Below are positions 17,667 through 26,904 of a stretch of 64,000 bases of DNA, in pieces. The stretch is from JAHFUA01 sp963733935 (lineage in GTDB: Bacteria > Acidobacteriota > Terriglobia > Terriglobales > Acidobacteriaceae): the NCBI GenBank assembly GCA_963733935.1, contig CAVTEQ010000007.1:62001-126000 (forward strand), written 5' to 3'. Every line of letters starts with the position of its first letter. The first letter of the stretch is position 1. The notes under the pieces are model-generated. The model was not told the DNA's origin. It was given only the letters and a program-made list of their open reading frames with translations, and ran no database searches. The position numbers and the translations under genes were made by a program.

Positions 17667-18752
17667 ATGCTGGTCGTCATGCGGGCGCACGCTACTGAAG
17701 AGCAGGTGCGTGCGGTCTGCGAAAAGATAGAAGCTGCCGGCTTACGCGCTCATGCCATTCCTGGGGCGGAGCGCACCGCCATCGGCATCACCGGCAACCG
17801 CGGCGAGGTGGAGATCGGCCTGGAAGAGATGGCGGGCGTGGCCGAGGTCATCCGCGTCACCAAGCCCTACAAATTGGTCAGCCGCGACGTCAAGCAGGAA
17901 AACACTGTGGTGCGCTTCCCCGGCAGTGCTGCGAGCATTGGCGGGCCGGAGCTGGCGGTCGTCGCCGGACCGTGCGCCGTGGAGAGCCGCGAGCAGGTCT
18001 TTGCCGTCGCGGAGCGCGTGCATCGCGCCGGAGCGCAGTTCTTCCGCGGCGGCGCCTACAAGCCGCGCACTTCGCCTTATTCTTTCCAGGGGCTGGGCGA
18101 AGAAGGCCTGCGCATTCTCGCGGAAGTGCGCGAGCGCTGGGGCATGCGCATCGTCACCGAGGCCATCGACAACGAATCGCTGGAACTGGTGGAGGAGTAC
18201 GCCGACGTGATCCAGATCGGCGCCCGCAACATGCAGAACTTCTCGCTGCTCAAGCGTGCGGGGCGCGCCAGGAAGCCGGTGCTGCTGAAGCGCGGCATGT
18301 CGGCGACGCTGGAAGAATTCCTCATGGCGGCCGAGTATGTCATGAGCGAAGGCAACTACAACGTGATCCTGTGCGAGCGCGGGGTGCGCACCTTCGCCGA
18401 CCATACCCGCAACACCCTGGACCTGAGCGTGGTGCCGGCGGTGCATCGCCTGAGCCATTTGCCCATCCTGGTGGACCCCAGCCACGGCACCGGCAAGCGC
18501 AACAAGGTGACGCCGCTTTCGCGCGCCGCGGTGGCAGTAGGTTGCGACGGCCTGATGATCGAGGTGCACAACGATCCCGACCGCGCGCTCTCCGACGGCA
18601 TGCAGTCGCTCTATCCGGAACAGTTCGACGCGTTGATGGCGGAAGTGCGGCAGATTGCAGCCGTCGTACATCGCGAACTCCCACCCCAGGACGCGCAAAA
18701 GCGGCGCGCCCTGGGGACCCCGGATGCGCCGGCTGCCGCCGCTGCACGATAG
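17667..18752 (+). CDS. aroF: 3-deoxy-7-phosphoheptulonate (DAHP) synthase
   Basis: First enzyme of the shikimate pathway, condensing phosphoenolpyruvate and erythrose-4-phosphate. The 361-aa protein has an N-terminal ACT-like/ferredoxin-like domain (MLVVMRAHATEEQVRAVC to about residue 70), then the TIM barrel with VAGPCAVESREQV, FRGGAYKPRTSPYSFQG, DVIQIGARNMQNF, KPVLLKRGMSAT and the metal-ligand region LVDPSHGTGKR. This arrangement fits the AroAI-beta/AroF type of Thermotoga and Bacillus. The start at 17667 follows GAGGGG; the longer open frame upstream only reads through repeat sequence. Confidence 0.95.
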   Translation: MLVVMRAHATEEQVRAVCEKIEAAGLRAHAIPGAERTAIGITGNRGEVEIGLEEMAGVAEVIRVTKPYKLVSRDVKQENTVVRFPGSAASIGGPELAVVAGPCAVESREQVFAVAERVHRAGAQFFRGGAYKPRTSPYSFQGLGEEGLRILAEVRERWGMRIVTEAIDNESLELVEEYADVIQIGARNMQNFSLLKRAGRARKPVLLKRGMSATLEEFLMAAEYVMSEGNYNVILCERGVRTFADHTRNTLDLSVVPAVHRLSHLPILVDPSHGTGKRNKVTPLSRAAVAVGCDGLMIEVHNDPDRALSDGMQSLYPEQFDALMAEVRQIAAVVHRELPPQDAQKRRALGTPDAPAAAAAR

Positions 18753-18755
18753 ACG

Positions 18756-19904
18756 TTGATCCTCCGCAAGCAGATCGCCGCCGGCCTTGCCAGTCTCTGC
18801 CTGCTGGCGCTGGGCAGTTGCCGCAGCCAGCCGGTCCTCGATCTGCGCCAGTACGCCTACGTCAGCAACGGCCGCAGCAACAGCGTCAGCGTCCTCGACC
18901 TCTACAGCTTCCGCACCCTCACTACCGTTGCCGTCGGCCGCAATCCCACGGGCGTAACCGCCAGCCCGACGCGCAACGAAGTCTATGCAGTCAACAGCGG
19001 CTCCGACAACGTCAGCGTCATCGATGCCGAGCGCAACCAGGTGGTGGCGACCATCGGCGTACACCACACGCCTTTTTTCATCGATGTATCGGCGGACGGC
19101 AAGCGCGGCTACGTGGCCAATTCCGGCTCGGCGAATGTCTCGGTGCTCGATCTCGAGACCCGGCGCGTGCTGGCGACGGTGGGTGTGGGCGGAGCGCCAG
19201 GCGTGGCGCGGGTTTCGCCGGATGGCACGACCGTGGTCGTCTCCAACCGTGGTGGCGACTCGGTCTCGATCATCGACACTCAGCGCAACCAGGTCCGGGG
19301 CATCATCGCCGTCTGCCGGCAACCAGGGGACGTGGCCATCCTTCCGGATTCGAGCAAAGCTTTCGTCGCTTGCACCGGCTCCGACCAGGTCGCGGCCGTG
19401 GACCTGCGATCCGCGACCCTGCTCACCTTGCTCGACGTCGGCAGAACGCCCGTCAGCCTGGCGGTGAAGCCCGATGGCGGCGAGATCTTCGTGTGCAACT
19501 TCGATTCCGACAGCATCTCTGTCATCGAGACCTCGACCAACGAGGTCGGCAACACCTTCCTGATCGGGACTCGCCCCTCACACGCCCTCGTCAGCAGCGA
19601 CAATTCCCTGCTCTACGTGAGCAACTTCGGCGCCGACGCGGTGGCCGTCTACGGCATCGACATCGGCAAGCTTGCCTACACGGTGCAGGTGGGCAGCCGC
19701 CCCGACGCGCTGGCGCTCAGCCCCAATCAGCACTTCTTGCTGGTCAACGACACGCTGGCTGGCGACGTGGCCGTAATCCTCAAGCGCGACAAGACCACCA
19801 AGGCCAACCCTGCGCCTTACGCGCTGCATACCCTGGTCCCGGTCGGCATTCAGCCCAATCAGATCGCGGTGAAGAGTTTCATCGCTCAGCAACCGGCGCA
19901 GTAG
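18756..19904 (+). CDS. YVTN beta-propeller lipoprotein
   Basis: A 382-aa predicted lipoprotein: signal peptide with lipobox LALGSC near residue 22, followed by about seven YVTN/YncE-type propeller repeats (AYVSNGRSNSVSVLDL, VYAVNSGSDNVSVIDA, GYVANSGSANVSVLDL, LYVSNFGADAVAVYGI). Such proteins act as periplasmic binding or scaffold proteins; an enzyme role is not shown. The TTG start lies three bases after the aroF stop, so it is probably co-transcribed. No nearer ATG exists. Confidence 0.85.
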   Translation: MILRKQIAAGLASLCLLALGSCRSQPVLDLRQYAYVSNGRSNSVSVLDLYSFRTLTTVAVGRNPTGVTASPTRNEVYAVNSGSDNVSVIDAERNQVVATIGVHHTPFFIDVSADGKRGYVANSGSANVSVLDLETRRVLATVGVGGAPGVARVSPDGTTVVVSNRGGDSVSIIDTQRNQVRGIIAVCRQPGDVAILPDSSKAFVACTGSDQVAAVDLRSATLLTLLDVGRTPVSLAVKPDGGEIFVCNFDSDSISVIETSTNEVGNTFLIGTRPSHALVSSDNSLLYVSNFGADAVAVYGIDIGKLAYTVQVGSRPDALALSPNQHFLLVNDTLAGDVAVILKRDKTTKANPAPYALHTLVPVGIQPNQIAVKSFIAQQPAQ

Positions 19905-19995
19905 CGCCGCCGTCTCGGCGGCTGTCGTGTGGGCGTCTCGCCCACGCATGCGAGGGCAGGATGCCCTCGCGACAGCCGGCCAGAGGCCGGCGCTA
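19902..19995. repeat. GTAGCGCCG interspersed repeat
   Basis: GTAGCGCCGCCGTCTCGGCGG and GTCGTGTGGGCGTCTCGCCC on the left are matched by CGACAGCCGGCCAGAGGCC and GGCGCTAC on the right, producing a long GC-rich inverted element with a central GAGGGCAGGATGCCCTC hairpin. Related copies are at 30341-30487 and 34034-34081. Confidence 0.8.
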
Positions 19996-20021
19996 CATTT
20001 ACTCTGCTATGCTGGGCCCGC

Positions 20022-21067
20022 ATGCAAGTCCACCAACACGTCCCGCTGGCGCCGCTGACTACTTTCCAGGTCGGCGGGCCGGCGCGCTACTTCGTGGAAG
20101 CGCGCGGCGAGAGTGATGTTTGCGCCGCCGTCGCGGAAGCGCGGAGCCGCGAATGGCCGCTGTTCGTGCTGGGCGGCGGCAGCAATCTCGTCATCTCCGA
20201 CGCGGGCTGGCCTGGCCTGGTGCTGAAGATTGCGCTCACTGGAATCGCGGAGCGTCGCGACGGCGCGTGCATGTTGTTCGACGCTGCCGCCGGCGAAGAC
20301 TGGGACCGCTTTGTCGCCCATACGGTCGCGCGCGATTGCGCCGGGATCGAGTGCCTGAGCGGCATTCCGGGGACCGTCGGCGGCACGCCGGTGCAGAATG
20401 TCGGCGCCTACGGGCAGGATGTCTCCGAGACCATCACCAGCGTGCGCGTGCTCGACACCGCCGCGGGCGAGATCCGGGATCTGGAGAATCGCGACTCTGG
20501 CTTCGCCTATCGCACGAGCATCTTTAATACCCGGGAGCGCGGACGCTACATCGTTCTGCGCGTTAGTTTCGCGCTCATGCCGGGCGGTTCGCCGCACATC
20601 GAATACGCCGATCTCAAACGTCATTTCGCCGGCCGCAGCACTCCTCCGACGCTCGCGGAAACGCGCGAGGCCGTACGCGCCATTCGACTCGGCAAGGCCA
20701 TGCTGATCGTTCCCGGCGACGACGACTGCCGCAGCGCCGGATCGTTCTTCAAGAATCCAGTGCGTGGCGCGGGAGGCGCTGGAACAATTGCAATCTCGCG
20801 CCGGGCCGGTTCCCAACTTTCCGGCCAAGGACGGCATGGTGCAAGATCGCGGCGGCTTGGCTGGTCGAGCACGCCGGCTTCCCCAAAGGCCTGTCGCGTG
20901 GGCCGGTGGGCATCTCGCGCAAGCACGCGCTGGCCATCGTCAATCGCGGGGGCGCAACCGCCGCCGACATCATCACTCTGAAAAACGAAATCCAGCAACG
21001 AGTTCTCGATAAGTTCGGTATCGAGCTTCAGCCCGAGCCGGTCTTCGTGGGCTTCGACCAGCATTAG
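20022..21067 (+). CDS. murB: UDP-N-acetylenolpyruvoylglucosamine reductase (two apparent +1 frameshifts)
   Basis: NADPH/FAD enzyme that makes UDP-MurNAc in peptidoglycan synthesis. The FAD-binding part shows LGGGSNLVISD and SGIPGTVGGTPVQNVGAYGQ; the catalytic Ser lies in SAGSFFKNP and the C-terminal Glu in GIELQPEPVFVG. After NPV the frame shifts at about 20763 (removing one C gives VVAREALEQL), and again at about 20842 (removing one C gives KIAAAWLVEHAGFPKG). Both are single inserted bases within 80 nt. The repaired length is about 347 aa, typical for the type I enzyme. An essential gene is unlikely to be truly broken twice. Confidence 0.9.
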
Positions 21068-21133
21068 CGCTCCGGCAACCTGCGATACGGATGCTCGGTC
21101 ACATCCGTGCGTGACGGAAAATGCGCTCGTCGT

Positions 21134-22321
21134 CTATTTTGTGCGCTCGCGCGTGAGGTTCGGCAGCCGATCCAGGAAGAGATAGTGAAGCAGCAGTCCG
21201 AGGACGAGTCCAACTAAGTATCCGTATGGCAGCGCAACCGCGCTCAGCCCGACCACGAGGACCATGGCGAAGTCGGCGACCGACGCTGCCATGTCGCGGC
21301 AGAGAAGCATCAACGCCAGGGCCTCAAACAGCAGCATGATTCCCAGCACAGGTTTCGGAAACAGTGGAATCACCTGCTGAAAGGCCGCAGAGAAGAAGAG
21401 CCCGAGCGTCAGGTAGAAAAGGCCATAGATTATGACGGAGCCGCCCGTCCGCGCTCCAAAGGTGTAGTGCCCCACCATTCCGCCCGAACCGTGGCAGGTC
21501 GGGACGCCGCCGAAGAATGGGTTCACGAGGTTCATAGCCGAGTACGTCAGGCCGATCTTCTTGATGGTGAGATCGCGCTCAGGGAACAGGTCGGCGGTGA
21601 CCTGCCGCGTCGCCAGAATCGAGTTGCCAAAGGAGAGCGCGAGCTGCGGGATCGCCAGCAGATAAAAGCCGACCCAGATATCGTGCCGGGCGGGCACATG
21701 CAGCGCCGGCAGCGTGAATCCGACGCCGTGGATAAGCAGCCTGGGATGAACGCGCAACACCAGGGCAAAGGCGAATCCCAGCGCGAGGACGAACGGCGCC
21801 GGCGGGACGCGCCGGTTTCCCAGCAATAGAAGCGTCAGAACAAAGGCGCACACCGCAAGGATGAGCCCGCCCGTGCCTTCCGCGGGCACATAGTCGCGCA
21901 GCGCCAGCAGCGAGAGTTGCAGGCCGAGGCCGAACTGGATCCCACGCACCACCGATTTCGGAACCGCATTGGCGAGAACTGTCAGCAAGCCGGTCGCAGC
22001 CAGAACCAGCATGACCACGCCAATCGCCAGGCCGGCTCCGTACAGCACGGGGCCGCTGGCCTTGTGGCTGATCACCAGCACCGCCATCGCTTTCAGCGGC
22101 TGCGCGGGCATGGGAATGCCGTACAGCAGTCCGGTAAGAATCTGCATGAGGCCGAACATGGTCAGCACGCTGGCGGGATTCAGGCCCGCGGCCAGGATCA
22201 TGCCGGCCACCAGCGGAAAATCGGTGCCCATGTCGCCGAAAGCGCCGGAGATCTCGTTGCGGTCGAAGCGAATGCGGGCGCGAGGCTGAGCTTCGGCGAG
22301 GGCTGGAGGTGAGGTCGTCAT
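21134..22321 (-). CDS. MOT1-type molybdate (putative sulfate/molybdate) transporter
   Basis: A 395-aa membrane protein with about ten hydrophobic segments. It carries the two family motifs of MOT1 transporters: FGDMGTDFPLVAGM near the N-terminus and PFFGGVPTCHGSGG in the second half. It lacks the STAS domain found in SulP proteins. It lies 16 bases downstream of a gene encoding an HTH-Mop regulator, which strongly supports molybdate as substrate. The divergent neighbour encodes a molybdoenzyme. Confidence 0.87.
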   Translation of the reverse strand: MTTSPPALAEAQPRARIRFDRNEISGAFGDMGTDFPLVAGMILAAGLNPASVLTMFGLMQILTGLLYGIPMPAQPLKAMAVLVISHKASGPVLYGAGLAIGVVMLVLAATGLLTVLANAVPKSVVRGIQFGLGLQLSLLALRDYVPAEGTGGLILAVCAFVLTLLLLGNRRVPPAPFVLALGFAFALVLRVHPRLLIHGVGFTLPALHVPARHDIWVGFYLLAIPQLALSFGNSILATRQVTADLFPERDLTIKKIGLTYSAMNLVNPFFGGVPTCHGSGGMVGHYTFGARTGGSVIIYGLFYLTLGLFFSAAFQQVIPLFPKPVLGIMLLFEALALMLLCRDMAASVADFAMVLVVGLSAVALPYGYLVGLVLGLLLHYLFLDRLPNLTRERTK

Positions 22322-22337
22322 GCGGATTAACGCCCGC

Positions 22338-22739
22338 TCACACGCGGACGATCATCACCTCGGTGGACTTGATGAGCGCCGCGGCCGTATCGCCGCGCTT
22401 GAGCCGCATCTCGCGCACCGCATCAGCGGTGATGATGGAAGTGATGGTCTGGCCGCCGATCGATATCTTTACTTGCGCCATCAGGCCGCTGGTGCGCACT
22501 TCCAGCACTCGTCCCACGAGCTGGTTGCGCCCGCTGATGCGCCGGAAATTGCGCCGCCGCTCCGGGCCTGGCTTTTCACGCAGGCGGTGCAGGTAGCGGT
22601 CGAGCTCACTCTGCGGCACGCGATGGTGTCCGCCGGCTGTCTTGATGGTTCGGAGCTTGCCTTTGTAAATCCACTGCTTCACCGTGGGGTAGCTGATGCC
22701 CAGCACGGTGGCAGCGTCGCGCGGCCGGAAGAGATCCAT
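22338..22739 (-). CDS. HTH (MerR/excisionase-type) regulator with Mop/TOBE domain
   Basis: A 133-aa regulator. Residues 1-50 form a MerR-like helix-turn-helix (FRPRDAATVLGISYPTVKQW, followed by TAGGHHRVPQSE). Residues about 68-133 form a single Mop/TOBE molybdate-binding domain (ISGRNQLVGRVLEV, MAQVKISIGGQTITSII, STEVMIVRV). This is a compact alternative to ModE. It heads a two-gene operon with the MOT1 transporter and is divergent from msrPQ, so it probably controls both by sensing molybdate; the control is inferred. Confidence 0.88.
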   Translation of the reverse strand: MDLFRPRDAATVLGISYPTVKQWIYKGKLRTIKTAGGHHRVPQSELDRYLHRLREKPGPERRRNFRRISGRNQLVGRVLEVRTSGLMAQVKISIGGQTITSIITADAVREMRLKRGDTAAALIKSTEVMIVRV

Positions 22740-22970
22740 AGGGTATGCAGATTAATACGAATTGAACTGATAATTCAATGCTGAATAAAGAGAAACACCT
22801 CCGGGAGAGGCAGATCAAGGTCATCTCATTCAATGGTTCGTATCAGGGCACGGCTACGAATCTGATGAAGCCCCCACCTGCAGATGAAACTTTTTCGCTC
22901 CTCGCGACTCTGAAATAATGGTTACCAATCCGCCGTCTGTCGGGATACGTACATAGGATGTGGGGACATC
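22740..22970. promoter_or_regulatory. Divergent promoter region between molybdate operon and msrPQ
   Basis: An AT-richer spacer of 231 bases (for example GATTAATACGAATTGAACTG and TGATAATTCAATGCTGAAT) between two divergent molybdenum-related transcription units. GAATTGAACTGATAATTC contains a loose dyad that could be an operator for the HTH-Mop protein. No promoter box was assigned with certainty. Confidence 0.4.
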
Positions 22971-23945
22971 ATGCTGATCAAAAAGCCTTCCGATATTGCC
23001 TCCTCTGAGATCACGCCCAAGCGCGCCTATCTGAGCCGGCGCACCTTCATGGCGGGAGCGGCTGCGGCCGGGGCATCGCTGCTCGCCGGACGCAAGCTGC
23101 TGGAAATCGCGTCGCCGGCGCAAGTGGCTCAGGCAGGCGCGAAGCTGAATACGGTCAAGAGCCCGTTCACCACCGATGAGAAGCTCACGCCCTACAAGGA
23201 CGTGACCACCTACAACAACTTCTACGAGTTCTCCACTGACAAGGACGGCCCGTCGCAATTGGCGAAAGATTTCCGCACGCGGCCCTGGCAGGTGAAGGTC
23301 GAGGGCCTGGTGCAAAAGCCGCGCACCTTCGACATTGATGACATCCTGAAGCTGGCGCCGCTCGAAGACCGCATCTACCGCCATCGCTGCGTCGAAGGCT
23401 GGTCGATGGTGATTCCCTGGGTGGGTTACTCGCTGAGCAAGCTGCTGCAGCAGGTGCAGCCGCTGGGGAAAGCGAAGTACGTGGAGTTCACTACCCTGCT
23501 CGATCCCAAACAAATGCCGGGACAGAGAATGCGCGTCCTCGACTGGCCTTACATTGAAGGCTTGCGGCTGGATGAGGCGATGCACCCGCTGGCGCTGCTG
23601 TGCGTCGGCCTCTACGGCGAGGCGCTGCCCAACCAGGATGGCGCGCCGGTGCGCATCGTGCTGCCGTGGAAGTACGGCTTCAAGAGCGCCAAGTCGATCG
23701 TGAAAATCCGGCTGGTCGAGCAGCAGCCCATCAACACCTGGAACCAGGCTGCGCCCAACGAGTACGGCTTCTATTCCAACGTCAACCCGGAGGTCGACCA
23801 TCCGCGCTGGAGCCAGAAGACGGAACGCCGCATCGACGGCAGCGGCTTCTTCGCCTCCATCAAGAAGATCCCGACGCGCCTGTTCAACGGCTACAACGAA
23901 GTGGCGCCGCTCTACGCCGGCATGGACCTGCGAAAGAACTACTAG
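22971..23945 (+). CDS. msrP: Protein-methionine-sulfoxide reductase catalytic subunit MsrP
   Basis: Periplasmic molybdopterin enzyme (formerly YedY) that repairs oxidised methionine in envelope proteins. It has a Tat signal (LSRRTFMAGAAAAG, about residues 23-45), the sulfite-oxidase-fold core, and the Mo-ligand Cys in YRHRCVEGWSMVIPW. FYEFSTDKDGPSQLA and NGYNEVAPLYAGMDLRKNY are characteristic of the family. It is 324 aa and is followed with no gap by msrQ. Confidence 0.96.
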   Translation: MLIKKPSDIASSEITPKRAYLSRRTFMAGAAAAGASLLAGRKLLEIASPAQVAQAGAKLNTVKSPFTTDEKLTPYKDVTTYNNFYEFSTDKDGPSQLAKDFRTRPWQVKVEGLVQKPRTFDIDDILKLAPLEDRIYRHRCVEGWSMVIPWVGYSLSKLLQQVQPLGKAKYVEFTTLLDPKQMPGQRMRVLDWPYIEGLRLDEAMHPLALLCVGLYGEALPNQDGAPVRIVLPWKYGFKSAKSIVKIRLVEQQPINTWNQAAPNEYGFYSNVNPEVDHPRWSQKTERRIDGSGFFASIKKIPTRLFNGYNEVAPLYAGMDLRKNY

Positions 23946-24581
23946 ATGACCCGCGCCGGCTGGCTCAAAGTCGTGGTCTTCCCTTTGTGCCTCGCGCCGC
24001 TGGCGTTGCTCATGTGGAAGGCGGCGCAGGCGAAGCTGGGCGCCAATCCCATCGAGGCCATCACCCACTCGACCGGCGATTGGACCATCCGCTTTCTACT
24101 GATCACGCTGGCCGTCACGCCGTTGCGCAAGCTCACCGGCCAGCCGTGGCTTATCCGCTTCCGCCGCATGTTCGGGCTGTTCGCGTTCTTCTATGGCTGC
24201 CTGCACTTTCTGACGTACATCTGGCTGGACCAGGGGTTCAACGTCCACAGCATGACCAAAGATGTGTACAAGCGGCCGTTCATCACGCTGGGGTTCACTG
24301 CTTTCGTGCTGCTGGCGCCGCTGGCGGTGACTTCAACGCGCAAGATGATCCAGCGGCTGGGCGGGCGGCGCTGGCAGTGGCTGCATCGCCTGATTTACGT
24401 GAGCGCCATAGCGGCCATCGTCCACTTCACATGGGCAATGAAAAAAGACATCCATCGGCCCATCGAATATGGGATCGTGCTGGGTGTGCTGTTGGGATAT
24501 CGGCTGGTGGTTTGGGCGAAATCAGCGCTGGCGGCAAACCGCAAGCGCGGCGGCATCGCGGCGGCTGCTTCGGCAGATTAG
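23946..24581 (+). CDS. msrQ: Haem-binding membrane subunit MsrQ
   Basis: Cytochrome b-type membrane partner that delivers quinol electrons to MsrP. It is 211 aa with about six hydrophobic helices of the ferric-reductase-like fold. Candidate haem-ligand His residues occur in FYGCLHFLTYI and in WLHRLIYVSAIAAIVHF. LAVTPLRKLTGQPWLIRFRR is a family hallmark. The ATG follows the msrP TAG directly, so the two are co-translated. Confidence 0.95.
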   Translation: MTRAGWLKVVVFPLCLAPLALLMWKAAQAKLGANPIEAITHSTGDWTIRFLLITLAVTPLRKLTGQPWLIRFRRMFGLFAFFYGCLHFLTYIWLDQGFNVHSMTKDVYKRPFITLGFTAFVLLAPLAVTSTRKMIQRLGGRRWQWLHRLIYVSAIAAIVHFTWAMKKDIHRPIEYGIVLGVLLGYRLVVWAKSALAANRKRGGIAAAASAD

Positions 24582-24585
24582 CCGG

Positions 24586-25245
24586 TCAGCCGTTTGCCCT
24601 TTGCACTCGCTCTCGTAAGTATGCTTTCCAACTTTCCGGAAAAACTCCCACGTGGAGGGCGCGCTCCACGGAAGCCACATCTTCGTCGCTATATCTCTTG
24701 GCGACATAGAGCCGGGTAATTTCGGAAATCGCAACCGCGTTTGGCTCTCGCGCAATCAGCGTAATTTCATCACCGGCGCCGACATCGCCCTCACGGGTTA
24801 CGGCGAGATAAAAGCCCGTCCGCCCGCTGGCCAGGAATCGCTTCACCATGTCGTCCGCCTGAAATCTCACGCCCAGCTTGTAGCAGGGGAGGCGGGGCTG
24901 CGTCACCACGACTTCCGCAGACCCGACAGAAAACTGGTCGCCGATATGGACGGAGTCTTCCAGCAAGCCGTCAGCAACAGTGAAGTTTTCTCCAAACATG
25001 CCCAAGGGCAATTCGCGGCCCGGCAGCTCGGTTTTCCAGTAGTCGTAGTGCGCCAGCGGATAGCAGTACACGGCTTTGTACTCTCCTCCATGCACGCTGA
25101 GGTCGGCTTGGCGATCGCCGTCCAAATTCAGCTTGCGCAACGCGACACGGCCCTGAACCGGTTCCTTAAAGATCGCTGTAGTCACATCCCTGCCGTGCCA
25201 CACCACGTCGCGAGGGAGGCCGGTGTTCAGTGAGATGAGCTTCAT
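24586..25245 (-). CDS. MOSC domain protein, YiiM family
   Basis: A 219-aa protein with an N-terminal MOSC beta-barrel (GLPRDVVWHGRDVTTAIFK, GDRQADLSVHGGEYKAVYCY, FGENFTVADGLLED) and a C-terminal 3-alpha domain (EITRLYVAKRYSDEDVASVERAL). YiiM-like proteins use the molybdenum cofactor to reduce N-hydroxylated compounds. The typical MOSC Cys is present near LPCYKLGVRF. It is convergent with msrQ, with four bases between stops, and adds to the molybdenum theme. Confidence 0.9.
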   Translation of the reverse strand: MKLISLNTGLPRDVVWHGRDVTTAIFKEPVQGRVALRKLNLDGDRQADLSVHGGEYKAVYCYPLAHYDYWKTELPGRELPLGMFGENFTVADGLLEDSVHIGDQFSVGSAEVVVTQPRLPCYKLGVRFQADDMVKRFLASGRTGFYLAVTREGDVGAGDEITLIAREPNAVAISEITRLYVAKRYSDEDVASVERALHVGVFPESWKAYLRERVQRANG

Positions 25246-25248
25246 CGC

Positions 25249-26826
25249 CTATTTGTCCCTTCTACTTGGCGAGACAGCCTGCCGGATCAATGCCAGAGTC
25301 CCCAGTAATCCTGCCATCAATGTGAGCCAGATGCCAACCAGAGCGTGCGCCAGCCAGCGCGGCACGTCGGGATTTTTCCCCAGCAAGAACGGCAGAAACC
25401 AGGGCGTGGTGGAGCGCAGTCGCTGCCAGGGATCGTCCCAGGTCCAGGAGTTGCTCAGCCCCCACGCCTGCACTTTACCCAGCGCAACCGCGGCAATGTT
25501 CTCGAACCGCAGGCCGATTACGAAACGCGGTCCCAAGGTGTTCATCTGGTAGATCTCCAGCGGATACCAGAAGGCGAGCGCCGCGAGCTGGAAGCAGACG
25601 CTAACCGCGATCAACGCTAATCCGAGTCTCCACCACCATGGTCGAACCTCGCCCCGGTGGCGCAAGAGCAGCGGGATGGCCATCATCGCCACTAACTCCA
25701 CCGCCGTCGAGACGTAGCGGTCGCCCCAGGCAAAGTCGCCGCTCCACACCACGTAGCGCGCATAAAAAACGATGTGCACAGCCACCAGCAGCGCCGTCAC
25801 GATGAGCCAGGCGCGCATCTCAGGCCGTAGCCGCTTCCACAGCAGCACCGCCAGCAGCAGCGAGAGCACGATGAGCGGGTCGAAGAGAAAGATGGATTTC
25901 TCCCGAGTAATCAGGGGTCCCAGAAGCCCCACGCGCCAGGGCGTGCTCCAGGGGAAGTTCGCCGGCAGGCTGGGGTCGAGCTGCTTCTGCTGCTCCCCGA
26001 AGATGGACAAATATGTATTGAAGACCGAGCCGAAGCGGTAATACTGGTAGGCGCGATCGAGAGCGAAGAAAAATGCATAGCACGGGACGGCAATCTTGAG
26101 ATAGGCGCGGAAGCGCGTTTGTATCTCGCGCCAGCCGGCCCTTTCCATGAGTAACACCAGCAACAGGAAGACCGCCACCGCAGCCAGGTTGAGCGCCGTG
26201 GTCAGCCGCGTCAGCAGGTTCGCGCCCAGGGCCAACGAGCCGTACAGCAGGGCACGAGTGCGTCCGGTTCGCAGCCACTCGTACTGGAAGCAAAATCCGA
26301 CCAGCGTCAGCAGCATGATGAAGTTGTTCTCCACCATGTTCTGGGTGTAGTGCAGGAAAGTAGTGGCGAAGAGCAAGCCCAGGGCGCCGGCGATCGCCTG
26401 CCTGGGGCTGAAATCGAGCCGCCGCAGAAAGCGAAAGCAGACCAGCACCGCGAGCACGCAGACCAGAATATTCGTGCTGACGCTCACTACTATGTCGCGC
26501 ACGCCGGGATCATTGCCGCGGTAATCGGCGAAGAGCGGCAGCTTCTCCAGCCAGGTACCAACGATGTCGGCGGGCAGCATGAGCAGGGACTGGCCCATGC
26601 CGTACCAGCCGTAAATGCGGCCATGCCGGCCGATCAGGCCAAACTCAGGGTATTCGCCGGGCAGGACCGCGGGCTCAGAGGTCCAGAAGGAATGCGTCGC
26701 CTGCAGGCGGTGTTGCGTGTCGCTCGAGCCCAACTCCCCGGACTGCACCAGGAGCGCGGTAAGGACAGCCGCCATGCCCAGCAGAAAAACCGGGCGATGG
26801 CGGAGTGCGAAGAGGCGAGCTAGCAT
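25249..26826 (-). CDS. Polytopic membrane protein, possible GT-C glycosyltransferase
   Basis: A 525-aa inner-membrane protein with about eleven to twelve hydrophobic segments. A periplasmic loop after the first helix contains acidic/aromatic residues (GSSDTQHRLQATHSFW, GRHGRIYGWYGMGQSLL), reminiscent of lipid-linked GT-C (ArnT/PMT-like) enzymes, whose first loop carries the catalytic acid. A long C-terminal loop with WSGDFAWGDRYVSTAVELV also fits membrane sugar-transferases. No specific motif confirms the class. The gene ends three bases before the MOSC gene start, so the two may be one operon. Confidence 0.6.
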   Translation of the reverse strand: MLARLFALRHRPVFLLGMAAVLTALLVQSGELGSSDTQHRLQATHSFWTSEPAVLPGEYPEFGLIGRHGRIYGWYGMGQSLLMLPADIVGTWLEKLPLFADYRGNDPGVRDIVVSVSTNILVCVLAVLVCFRFLRRLDFSPRQAIAGALGLLFATTFLHYTQNMVENNFIMLLTLVGFCFQYEWLRTGRTRALLYGSLALGANLLTRLTTALNLAAVAVFLLLVLLMERAGWREIQTRFRAYLKIAVPCYAFFFALDRAYQYYRFGSVFNTYLSIFGEQQKQLDPSLPANFPWSTPWRVGLLGPLITREKSIFLFDPLIVLSLLLAVLLWKRLRPEMRAWLIVTALLVAVHIVFYARYVVWSGDFAWGDRYVSTAVELVAMMAIPLLLRHRGEVRPWWWRLGLALIAVSVCFQLAALAFWYPLEIYQMNTLGPRFVIGLRFENIAAVALGKVQAWGLSNSWTWDDPWQRLRSTTPWFLPFLLGKNPDVPRWLAHALVGIWLTLMAGLLGTLALIRQAVSPSRRDK

Positions 26827-26904
26827 CCGCAGGCGATGCTAACGCAGGAACCGGCATCGGCAAAGTGCCGTCCGCCGAAAGCGGAAATCGCGTCTCCCGC
26901 TCGC

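Noticed and set aside
17742..19322. Long minus-strand open frame (526 codons) opposite aroF and the propeller gene
   Set aside because: It is a shadow of high-GC coding sequence: no domain pattern, His/Arg/Gly-biased composition, and both plus-strand genes are certain.
22740..22970. Molybdenum-cofactor riboswitch upstream of msrP or the molybdate operon
   Set aside because: CACCTCCGGGAGAGG looked suggestive, but I could not fold the conserved multi-helix core of the Moco motif around it. A covariance-model search would decide.
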